Shown here piece by piece: positions 17,925 through 25,459 of a DNA stretch of 64,000 nucleotides. The stretch lies in assembly GCA_964244585.1 (NCBI GenBank), contig CAXTJM010000008.1, positions 62,001 to 126,000 on the forward strand, given 5' to 3'. The notes beneath the pieces are model-generated. The model was not told where the DNA came from and did not search any database. It was given only the letters and a program-made list of their open reading frames with translations. This DNA is from LMUY01 sp964244585. Lineage in GTDB: Bacteria > Pseudomonadota > Alphaproteobacteria > Acetobacterales > Acetobacteraceae. The position numbers and the translations under genes are program-made. The stretch's first letter is position 1. Each line of letters begins with the position of its first letter.

Positions 17925-19055
17925 CTACCCGGGCAGCAGGATCGTGGCGATGGCCTGCGCCGCGATGCCTTCCCCGCGCCCGGGGAAGCCGAGGCGTTCC
18001 GTGGTGGTGGCCTTCACCGAGATGCGGCCCTCCTCCACGCCCAGCAACCCGGCCAGGCGCGCGATCATCGCCGGGGCGTGCGGGGTGATCTTCGGCCGCT
18101 CGCAGATCAACGTCACGTCGGCATTGCCCAGCACGCCGCCGCGCGCCGAGACCCTCTGGGCGGCATGGCGCAGGAAGCGGGCGCTGTCCGCGTCCTTCCA
18201 CTCCGCCTCGCTGGGCGGGAAATGACGGCCGATATCGCCCTCGGCCAACGCGCCATAGATGGCGTCGCACAGGGCATGGATGCCGACATCCGCGTCCGAA
18301 TGACCGGCGAGGCCCCATTCATGCGGCACGGTGATCCCGCATAGCACCAGGGGGCGGCCGGCCTCCATGGCATGGACGTCGAAGCCGATGCCGGTGCGGG
18401 GCAACCGGCCGGGTGCCAGGGCGCGTTCCAGCCGCACGAGATCCTCCGGATAGGTGAGCTTGATGTTGTCGTCCGCGCCGGGGACGATGGCCACCGGATG
18501 GCCGGCCGCCTCCAGCAGCGCCGCATCGTCGGTGGCGCCGTGATCCCCGGTGGCGTGCAGGGCGCGAAGCAGATGGTAGCGGAAGGCCTGCGGCGTCTGG
18601 GCGCGGAACAGGCCGTCGCGCGGCACCGTGCCCACGATGCGGCCGGCGCGGACCTGCTTCAGCGTGTCGGCCACCGGCACGGCGGGGATCGCCCCGTCAT
18701 GGGTGCGCAGGGCCGCCAGCAATGCGGGCACGGTGCCGGGCGGCAGGAACGGCCGGGCGGCGTCATGCACCAGCACGATGTCGGGTGCGTGCGGCACCAG
18801 GGCGTGCAACCCGGCGTTCACGCTGCCCTGCCGCGTCTCGCCACCCGGCACGGCCGGCAGGACCGCAAGGCCGGCCAACGCATCCGTTATCCGTTCCGCG
18901 TCTCCGACCGGCTGGATGGCCGAGACATGCGGGAGCAGCGCCTCCGCCGCGTGGCGGATCACGGCCTTGCCGGCGACGGGGATGAACTGCTTCGGCGTGT
19001 CGCCGCCAAAGCGGCTGCCGGTGCCGGCGGCGACCAGGATGGCGGCGATGCGCAT
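17925..19055 (-). CDS. ispDF: Bifunctional IspD/IspF isoprenoid enzyme
   Basis: 376 residues from the ATG at 19055 (MRIAAILVAAGTGSRFGG). The N-terminal half is MEP cytidylyltransferase (nucleotide-binding motif at 8-18, PKQF at 21-24, HDAARP later). The C-terminal half is MECDP synthase: GIGFDVHAM and GHSDADVGIHAL supply the metal-binding Asp and His residues. The fusion carries out two non-consecutive steps of the MEP pathway and is usual in alphaproteobacteria. In many relatives this gene is close to dusB-ntrBC; here two other genes lie between. Upstream codons to 19793 have no family character and were excluded. Confidence 0.96.
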   Translation of the reverse strand: MRIAAILVAAGTGSRFGGDTPKQFIPVAGKAVIRHAAEALLPHVSAIQPVGDAERITDALAGLAVLPAVPGGETRQGSVNAGLHALVPHAPDIVLVHDAARPFLPPGTVPALLAALRTHDGAIPAVPVADTLKQVRAGRIVGTVPRDGLFRAQTPQAFRYHLLRALHATGDHGATDDAALLEAAGHPVAIVPGADDNIKLTYPEDLVRLERALAPGRLPRTGIGFDVHAMEAGRPLVLCGITVPHEWGLAGHSDADVGIHALCDAIYGALAEGDIGRHFPPSEAEWKDADSARFLRHAAQRVSARGGVLGNADVTLICERPKITPHAPAMIARLAGLLGVEEGRISVKATTTERLGFPGRGEGIAAQAIATILLPG

Positions 19056-19214
19056 GGCGGAGGAATGCGCGGAGCCGCACATCCCGTCAATGCAGGAGCC
19101 GGCTCGCGAAGGGCGGTTGGCTGGTATGTGCCGCAGGGATACATGCCGACGCGATGTCCCGCGGTTTTGCCGCCCGTGCCTTACCGCGGCTCTAGCATCC
19201 GCTATGCTGGCGCC

Positions 19215-20360
19215 ATGCGCCGCCTTTCTCCTCTCATCCTGGCGTTCCTGGCCGTGACGCCGAGCCACGCGGAAACCTCGTGGACGCCGGGCCGGGCCGC
19301 GGCGTCCGCCGGCAGCGATATCGTCGAGATCCCGGAACCGGCGCGGCCGCATTACGGGGATGGCCGGCCGGCGCCGCGCTGGCGCGTCCAGGGCGTGACG
19401 GATCGCGGCGTCGTCCTGGCGCATGGGCATTGTCCGCTGGATTGCGACGAGTACGGCGCGCGCGACGCGTGGGTGTTCCCGGCGAACGGCACCTTCTACA
19501 TGACGTATGATGCAAGCGGCCCTTCCGGCTGGCTGGTGGCGCTTGCAACCTCGAAGAACCTGAAGGACTGGACCCGCCAGGGCACGGTCCTGTCGCTCGG
19601 CCCCGAGGGCGCGCTCGACTCGGCCAGCGCCTCCTATGGAACGGTTCATCGCGCGGCGGACGGATGGCAGATGTTCTATCTCGGCACGCCGAACGCCACG
19701 CCCGCCCCGGAGCGGGTGCCGCAATTTCCGTATCTGACGTTGTCGGCCACGAGCCCGGCGCCGGGCGGCCCGTGGACGAAGCAATCCATCCAACCGCTCC
19801 TGCCGGCACGGCCCGGTAGCTACTACGACGTGACGGCCAGCCCGGGAGACATCGTGCGGCAGCCGGACGGCCGCTTCATCCAGATGTTCAGCGCTGCCAC
19901 CGTGCGGGCGGGCAAGGTTTTCCGGACGTTGGGGGTGGCCAGGGCGGACAGCCTCGACGGCGACTGGCAGCCGGACAAGGCGCCAGCGCTACCCGATACC
20001 GAGCAGGTCGAGAACACATCGCTGTATTTCCAGGCATCCAGTAAAACCTGGTTCCTGTTCACCAACCATGTCGGCCGACAGGCGGATGGCGCCGAGTACA
20101 CGGATGCGATCTGGGTCTACTGGTCCGAGGCGCCGGACCATTGGGATGCCGACCACAAGGCGCTGGTGTTGGACGCGACGACCACGAGCTGGTCCCACAA
20201 GGTCATCGGCCTGCCTACGGTGATCGTCGACGGCAACGAGCTTGACGTGTTTTTCGACGGGAGGCAGGGAGAGGACAGTCCGTCGGAACTGAGAAACCAC
20301 ATGGATCGGGATGTCGGCCTGGCGACGATCGCGTTGCCGATCCATCTTCCTGCGGATTGA
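19215..20360 (+). CDS. Secreted glycosidase-like beta-propeller protein
   Basis: 381 residues from the ATG at 19215, beginning with a signal peptide cut near PSHA-ET. The mature part shows the pattern of five-bladed propellers of the GH43/GH32/GH117-like group: an Asp-rich first blade (CDEYGARDAWVFPANGTFYM), the phrase TSKNLKDWTRQGTVL that is typical of such folds, and later SYYDVTASPGDIV and GLPTVIVDGNELDVFFDG. It probably acts on a carbohydrate outside the cytoplasm, but I cannot assign a family number or substrate. It is followed at 52 nt by a membrane acyltransferase on the same strand. Confidence 0.78.
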   Translation: MRRLSPLILAFLAVTPSHAETSWTPGRAAASAGSDIVEIPEPARPHYGDGRPAPRWRVQGVTDRGVVLAHGHCPLDCDEYGARDAWVFPANGTFYMTYDASGPSGWLVALATSKNLKDWTRQGTVLSLGPEGALDSASASYGTVHRAADGWQMFYLGTPNATPAPERVPQFPYLTLSATSPAPGGPWTKQSIQPLLPARPGSYYDVTASPGDIVRQPDGRFIQMFSAATVRAGKVFRTLGVARADSLDGDWQPDKAPALPDTEQVENTSLYFQASSKTWFLFTNHVGRQADGAEYTDAIWVYWSEAPDHWDADHKALVLDATTTSWSHKVIGLPTVIVDGNELDVFFDGRQGEDSPSELRNHMDRDVGLATIALPIHLPAD

Positions 20361-20412
20361 CCCGACCGATGCAGCGATTTCAGCGACCGCCGGGGCGGCG
20401 GCTGGGGCATCG

Positions 20413-21633
20413 ATGACCTACGATTATCCGGTCATCGCCATCCTGGTGGGAGCGTTGCTTACCTGCGTCATCGCAACCGGCGTCGGCGCCCTGCTGGTCC
20501 GTGCGGGCTTTCCCCTCTTATCCGGCGGCCGCAGGATCGGGTGCATCGACGGGCTGCGCGGCTATCTGGCCCTGTCGGTCCTCCTCCACCACTTCATCAT
20601 CTGGATGCAGGTGACCCGGCTGGGGGGCACCTGGTCTGCACCGAGCCTCAACCTGTTCAACAATGTCGGGGCAGGCGGCGTCGCCCTGTTCTTCATGACC
20701 ACCGGGCTGGTCTTCTACCCGCAGGTCCTGGGCGGAGTGCGGGCAATGTCCTGGCCGACCCTCTATGTCACCCGGGCGTTCCGCATCCTGCCGCTGATCG
20801 CGGTTTCACTGGCGATCATCACGGCGATCATCATGCGGGAGACGGGCCGCTTGCCGGACGGCCAATACCCGGCCGCCGCCGTGCAGTGGCTGACCAGCTG
20901 GGGGCAGCCGCCTCTGCTCGGATACGCCGATAGTTGGCGCATGGATGCCGGGGTACTCTGGTCGCTCTGGTATGAATGGCTCTTCTACCTGCTCGTCTTG
21001 CCGGCATGCGTCCTCGGCCGGGACCTGGTGAGGGAAAGGCTGCCGAGCTGGGTGCTGCCCGCCCTCGTGCTGGCGACCACGCTGGCCCTGCGGCAAATAC
21101 CATCGCTCGATTACGGCATGATGACCTATCTGCCGCTCTTCACCATCGGCATGTTGGCATTCGAGTGCCAGCGCAGCGACGCCTGCCGCCGGGTGTTCCA
21201 ATCCCGTGCAATGACCGTCGTGGCGCTTGCCTGCCTTGCCGGCGGCATGCTGAGCGCGCCGACGCCCTATGGTCTCGCACAATTGCCGCTCTACGGCGTT
21301 TTCTTCACGTCGGTCGCCTGTGGCAACGATCTGGCGGGCACGCTGCGCATGAAGGGCGCCCTTCTGCTTGGTGAGTGCTCGTACGGGATCTATCTGCTTC
21401 ATGGCATAGCGCTGAGCCTGCTGTTCACGGAAGGCGCGGCGGGCATCGGTCGACTGGCCACCGGCAGGCTGCCCCTGTTGCTCCCGTTCGTCGCGACGCT
21501 GGTCATCGCCGCCGCCGCCGCGACCTATCTCCTGGTTGAGCGGCCGGCCATTCGGGCGGGCAGGAGCATTGCAAGACGCGGTTTCGGCCAGACAGTCCGA
21601 CCGGACGACCAGGTGCTGGAAACCGCGCCCTGA
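20413..21633 (+). CDS. Acyltransferase 3 family membrane protein
   Basis: 406 residues from the ATG at 20413, with 10-11 predicted helices. The block IGCIDGLRGYLALSVLLHHF, containing the RGYLA...HH signature, places it in the acyltransferase 3 (OafA/YrhL-like) family, and LLGECSYGIYLLHG matches the late conserved motif of the family. Such enzymes transfer acetyl or other acyl groups to sugars of LPS, exopolysaccharide or peptidoglycan at the inner membrane. The neighbouring secreted glycosidase-like gene suggests a surface-polysaccharide role, which is inference. Confidence 0.9.
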   Translation: MTYDYPVIAILVGALLTCVIATGVGALLVRAGFPLLSGGRRIGCIDGLRGYLALSVLLHHFIIWMQVTRLGGTWSAPSLNLFNNVGAGGVALFFMTTGLVFYPQVLGGVRAMSWPTLYVTRAFRILPLIAVSLAIITAIIMRETGRLPDGQYPAAAVQWLTSWGQPPLLGYADSWRMDAGVLWSLWYEWLFYLLVLPACVLGRDLVRERLPSWVLPALVLATTLALRQIPSLDYGMMTYLPLFTIGMLAFECQRSDACRRVFQSRAMTVVALACLAGGMLSAPTPYGLAQLPLYGVFFTSVACGNDLAGTLRMKGALLLGECSYGIYLLHGIALSLLFTEGAAGIGRLATGRLPLLLPFVATLVIAAAAATYLLVERPAIRAGRSIARRGFGQTVRPDDQVLETAP

Positions 21634-21747
21634 CGGTTCAACTCGGGTATCGGAGGTGGTCGCCAGCCACCGACGCATCCGGGCCGGCGACCCAAGGCAG
21701 GCTGGTTTCGGCCCACCCGGAAGCCGCCTGATTGCTATGCTGCCTCT

Positions 21748-21778
21748 TGATGGGTAATTTGCTCAAATGATGGGCAAT
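21748..21778 (+). repeat. Short imperfect direct repeat at the dusB start
   Basis: TGATGGGTAAT (21748-21758) and TGATGGGCAAT (21768-21778) differ at one base and are 20 bp apart, in a locally AT-rich stretch. The second copy contains the dusB start codons. Two equal half-sites about two helical turns apart could be an operator, but chance duplication is also possible. Confidence 0.4.
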
Positions 21779-22792
21779 GACCTTCGACCGTTGACCGTGG
21801 GCGTCGGTGCCCGCGCCGTGACCATCGACACTCCCGTGATCCTCGCCCCGATGTCCGGGGTGACGGACCTGCCGTTCCGCAGGCTTGCAAAGCGCCTCGG
21901 CGCTGGGATGGTGGTATCGGAGATGATCGCTTCCTGGGCGATGGTCCGTGAGAACCAGGCGACGATGCGCATGGCCAGCGTGGATGGCGCCGGGCCGAAC
22001 TCGATCCAACTCGCCGGCTGCGATCCGGCGGCCATGGCGGAGGCGGCGCGCATCGCGGAGGGCAGGGGGGCCGACCTGATCGACATCAATTTCGGCTGCC
22101 CGGTGAAGAAGGTCGCGGTGGGACAAAGTGCCGGGTCCGCCCTGATGCGCGACGAGGCGGCTGCCGCCCGCATCCTGGAGGCCACCGCGCGGGCGGTGCC
22201 GGTGCCGGTGACGCTGAAGATGCGCATGGGCTGGGACCACGCCAGCCTAAACGCGCCGCGGGTGGCGCGGATCGCCGAGGCATCCGGGATCGCCATGGTC
22301 TCGGTGCACGGCCGCACGCGGCAGCAATTCTACACCGGGACGGCCGACTGGGATTTCATCGCCCAGGTCAAGGCCGCGGTGGGCATCCCGGTGATCGCCA
22401 ACGGGGACATCAACACCGTCGAGGATGCCGCCGACGCCCGCGCACGCTCCGGCGCCGACGGCGTGATGGTCGGCCGCGGCTGCTATGGCCGCCCTTGGTT
22501 CCCCGCCCAGGTCGCCGCCTTCCTGCGCGATGGCAGCCGGTTGCCGGACCCATCGCTGGCGGCGCAAAAGGCCATCTTGCTCGAGCATTACGAGGCCATG
22601 CTCGTCCATTTCGGCACCCAGCCTGGATTGCGGCTGGGGCGCAAGCACGTGGCCTGGTACTCGCGCGGGCTGCATGGCTCGGCGGAGTTCCGCGCGGCGG
22701 TGATGCGGTGCGACCAGGTGCCCGCCGTGCGTCGGCTGATCGACGAGTTCTACGACCGGCGCATGCAGGCGCCGGAGGCCCTCGCCGCGTGA
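21767..22792 (+). CDS. dusB: tRNA-dihydrouridine synthase DusB
   Basis: 341 residues. The TIM-barrel opens with LAPMSGVTDLPFRRL; the catalytic cysteine is in DINFGCPVKKV, and VHGRTRQQFYTG and GRGCYGRPWF supply FMN and phosphate contacts. The enzyme reduces uridine to dihydrouridine in tRNA using FMN and NADPH. It is the first gene of the dusB-ntrB-ntrC-ntrY-ntrX group, an order conserved in many alphaproteobacteria. Its stop overlaps the ntrB GTG as GTGA. No clear ribosome-binding site precedes the double ATG. Confidence 0.95.
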   Translation: MMGNDLRPLTVGVGARAVTIDTPVILAPMSGVTDLPFRRLAKRLGAGMVVSEMIASWAMVRENQATMRMASVDGAGPNSIQLAGCDPAAMAEAARIAEGRGADLIDINFGCPVKKVAVGQSAGSALMRDEAAAARILEATARAVPVPVTLKMRMGWDHASLNAPRVARIAEASGIAMVSVHGRTRQQFYTGTADWDFIAQVKAAVGIPVIANGDINTVEDAADARARSGADGVMVGRGCYGRPWFPAQVAAFLRDGSRLPDPSLAAQKAILLEHYEAMLVHFGTQPGLRLGRKHVAWYSRGLHGSAEFRAAVMRCDQVPAVRRLIDEFYDRRMQAPEALAA

Positions 22793-23931
22793 TCGGGATC
22801 GTGGCGCAAGGCGGGTTGCGCATCATCGGCAGGGCGCCGCGCAAGGCGCCGGAGATAGATGCCGCCGCGATGCTGGGGGCTCTGGCGGTGCCGGTGCTGT
22901 TGCTCGACAAGGACGACCGGTTCCGCTTCGCCAATCACGCCGCCGAGCAGTTCCTGGGACTGTCGATGCAGCAGCTTTCCCATATGAGGCTGGTGGACCT
23001 GCTGCCGGCCGACCATCCGCTGTTCGCCTTGCTGGCACAGGTGCGGCAGCATGGCATCACCATCGCCGATCATGATCTCTCGCTGGAGAGCCCGCGGCTG
23101 CACAAGCAGGCGGTCGCGGTGCAGGCGACGCAATTGACCGAGGAGTCAGGCTGCGTGGTGCTGTCGTTGCAGGACGGCTCGGGCGCCCGTGCCCTGGACC
23201 GCCAGACAGTGTTCCGGTCGGCGGCGCGCTCGGTCAGCGGCATGGCCGCGATCCTGGCACATGAGGTGAAGAACCCGCTATCGGGGATCCGCGGCGCCGC
23301 CCAGCTGCTGGAAGGCAGCGTCGGTGAGGCCGACCGGGAGCTGACGGTGCTGATCCGGGACGAAGCGGATCGCATCCGTGCCCTGGTGGACCGGATGGAG
23401 GCGTTCGGGGAGAAGCCGATCGAGCGCCGGGCGCTCAACATCCACCGCGTGCTGGAGCATGTTCGTCGCCTGGCGCAGACCGGGTTCGCAGCGCACCTGA
23501 AATTCCATGAATCCTATGATCCATCGCTGCCGCCGGTCCATGCCAATCGTGACCAGCTGGTGCAGGTGCTGCTGAACCTGGTCAAGAACGCTGCAGAATC
23601 GATCACCGACGCGTCCGGGGAGGGCGAGATCACGCTGACCACCGCATATCGCCATGGCGTCCGCCTGGCAGTCCCCGGGTCCACGCAGCGGGTGCATTTG
23701 CCTTTGGTAGTGACCGTGCGCGACAACGGGCCGGGGATCAGCGAAGACATTCGGCCGCATCTGTTCGAGCCGTTCGTCACGTCGAAGCCGTCGGGGAGCG
23801 GGTTGGGGCTGGCTCTCGTGGCCAAGCTGGTCGCGGACCATGGCGGCTTGATCGAGGTGGACAGCGTGCCGGGCCGCACCGAGTTCGCGTTGCACCTCCC
23901 CGTCATCAGCGAGGACGTCGATACGGAATAG
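22789..23931 (+). CDS. ntrB: Nitrogen regulation sensor histidine kinase NtrB
   Basis: 380 residues from the GTG at 22789, overlapping the dusB stop by 4 nt. A PAS domain (about 28-130) precedes the dimerisation/phosphoacceptor helix with His158 in ILAHEVKNPLSGIRG and the ATPase domain with NLVKNAAESI, VRDNGPGIS and SGLGLALVAK. There is no membrane segment, as expected for a cytosolic NtrB that receives PII signals and controls NtrC phosphorylation. A longer in-frame reading upstream is the antisense-like shadow of dusB and is not used. Confidence 0.95.
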   Translation: MIGIVAQGGLRIIGRAPRKAPEIDAAAMLGALAVPVLLLDKDDRFRFANHAAEQFLGLSMQQLSHMRLVDLLPADHPLFALLAQVRQHGITIADHDLSLESPRLHKQAVAVQATQLTEESGCVVLSLQDGSGARALDRQTVFRSAARSVSGMAAILAHEVKNPLSGIRGAAQLLEGSVGEADRELTVLIRDEADRIRALVDRMEAFGEKPIERRALNIHRVLEHVRRLAQTGFAAHLKFHESYDPSLPPVHANRDQLVQVLLNLVKNAAESITDASGEGEITLTTAYRHGVRLAVPGSTQRVHLPLVVTVRDNGPGISEDIRPHLFEPFVTSKPSGSGLGLALVAKLVADHGGLIEVDSVPGRTEFALHLPVISEDVDTE

Positions 23932-23938
23932 CCGGCAC

Positions 23939-23964
23939 GACGCGGCCTGGCGGCAGGCCGCGTC
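23939..23964 (+). promoter_or_regulatory. Perfect hairpin between ntrB and ntrC
   Basis: GACGCGGCCTG (23939-23949), a four-base loop, then CAGGCCGCGTC (23954-23964): an 11 bp stem with no mismatch. No T-tract follows, so it is a poor intrinsic terminator. It begins 7 nt after the ntrB stop and lies 44 nt before the ntrC ATG, where it could cause partial attenuation, processing or mRNA stabilisation and so set different NtrB and NtrC levels. Confidence 0.6.
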
Positions 23965-24008
23965 TCAGTGGCGTCCGGAGTTGCGCGCCGATCTTCTAGA
24001 GGAAGTGC

Positions 24009-25454
24009 ATGACCATACCCACCGTCCTGATCGCCGACGACGACCGGTCCATCCGGACCGTGCTGACCCAGGCGTTGGGACGGTCCGGCTACCAGGTCCG
24101 CTCCTGCTCCAACGCCGCGACCTTGTGGCGGTGGGTGGAGGATGGCGAGGGCGACCTCGTGATCACCGACGTGGTGATGCCGGACGAGAACGGCCTGGAC
24201 CTGATCCCCCGTATCCGCCGCATCCGCCCGGAGCTGCGCGTCGTGGTGATGAGCGCGCAATCCACGCTGATGACGGCGGTGAAGGCGGCCCAGCGCGGCG
24301 CCTTCGAATACCTGCCCAAGCCGTTCGACCTGAAGGAACTTCTCGCCGTGGTCGGCCGCGCCCTGGCGGCCCCGCCGCCGCTGCCGCCAGCCGGCGACCT
24401 GGTGGAGAAGGAGGAGAAGCTGCCGCTGATCGGGCGCTCGGTGGCGATGCAGGAGATCTATCGCAGCATCGCCCGGCTGACGACGGCCGACCTCACCGTG
24501 ATGGTGACCGGCGAATCCGGCACCGGCAAGGAACTGGTGGCCCGCGCGCTGCACGATTACGGCCGTCGCCGCGCCGCACCCTTCGTCGCCATCAACATGG
24601 CCGCCATTCCGCGGGAACTGATCGAGAGTGAGCTGTTCGGCCACGAGCGCGGGGCGTTCACCGGGGCCCACAACCGCAACCAGGGCCGGTTCGAGCAGGC
24701 GAACGGGGGCACGCTGTTCCTGGACGAGATCGGCGACATGCCGCACGAGGCGCAGACCCGCCTGTTGCGCGTCTTGCAGGAGGGGGAATTCAACACGGTC
24801 GGCGGCCGGCAGCCCATCAAGGCGAACGTCCGCATCGTGGCGGCCACGCATCGCGACCTGCGGCAGGCGATCCGCGCCGGACAGTTCCGCGAGGATCTGT
24901 TCTATCGCCTCAACGTGGTGCCGATCCGCCTTCCCGCCTTGCGGGAACGCACGGAGGATATCCCGGTGCTCGCCCGGCACTTCCTGGACCGCGCCAAGGA
25001 GATGGGCTTGCCCGGCAAGTCGCTCGACCAGGGGGCCATCGACCGCCTGCGCGCCTATCGCTGGCCCGGCAACGTGCGCGAGCTCGAAAACCTGATGCGC
25101 CGGCTGTCTGCCCTGTATCCGCAGGAGATGATCGGCGAAGAGGTCATTTCCGCCGAATTGTCCGCCGGTGGCGAGGAGCTGGAGGCGCCGGCCGACTCCG
25201 GCCACGCAGAGCCGCTCGCAGCCGCGGTGGAGCGGCATATCCGCAGGTTCCTGGCCACGGCGGGTGACGGGATGCCGATGCGTGACATCTATGACCGGGT
25301 CATCGCGGAGGTCGAGCGGCCGCTGATCCAGATGACCCTGTCCGCCACGCGGGGCAACCAGATCAAGGCGGCGGCCATGCTCGGCCTCAACCGGAACACG
25401 TTGCGCAAGAAGATCCGCGACCTGGAGATCCCCGTCGTGCGCGGCATCGGCTAG
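24009..25454 (+). CDS. ntrC: Nitrogen regulation response regulator NtrC
   Basis: 481 residues, usual length. Receiver domain with the acidic pocket ADDDR and phospho-acceptor Asp54 (VITDVVMPD); AAA+ domain with Walker A GESGTGKE at 168-175 and an intact GAFTGA loop at 215-220, so it should activate sigma-54 holoenzyme; C-terminal Fis-type HTH (NQIKAAAMLGLNRNTLRKKI). GAGGAAG lies just before the ATG. It is separated from ntrB by 77 nt and a strong hairpin, and from ntrY by 5 nt. Confidence 0.97.
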   Translation: MTIPTVLIADDDRSIRTVLTQALGRSGYQVRSCSNAATLWRWVEDGEGDLVITDVVMPDENGLDLIPRIRRIRPELRVVVMSAQSTLMTAVKAAQRGAFEYLPKPFDLKELLAVVGRALAAPPPLPPAGDLVEKEEKLPLIGRSVAMQEIYRSIARLTTADLTVMVTGESGTGKELVARALHDYGRRRAAPFVAINMAAIPRELIESELFGHERGAFTGAHNRNQGRFEQANGGTLFLDEIGDMPHEAQTRLLRVLQEGEFNTVGGRQPIKANVRIVAATHRDLRQAIRAGQFREDLFYRLNVVPIRLPALRERTEDIPVLARHFLDRAKEMGLPGKSLDQGAIDRLRAYRWPGNVRELENLMRRLSALYPQEMIGEEVISAELSAGGEELEAPADSGHAEPLAAAVERHIRRFLATAGDGMPMRDIYDRVIAEVERPLIQMTLSATRGNQIKAAAMLGLNRNTLRKKIRDLEIPVVRGIG

Positions 25455-25459
25455 GCGGC

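Noticed and set aside
18372..19214. Long upstream extension of the glycosidase-like reading frame over ispDF
   Set aside because: The extension is antisense to ispDF and lacks a signal peptide, whereas the ATG at 19215 begins one.
21634..21766. GGTTCAACTC-like sequence resembling a tRNA T-loop
   Set aside because: No acceptor stem, D-arm or anticodon arm can be folded around it.
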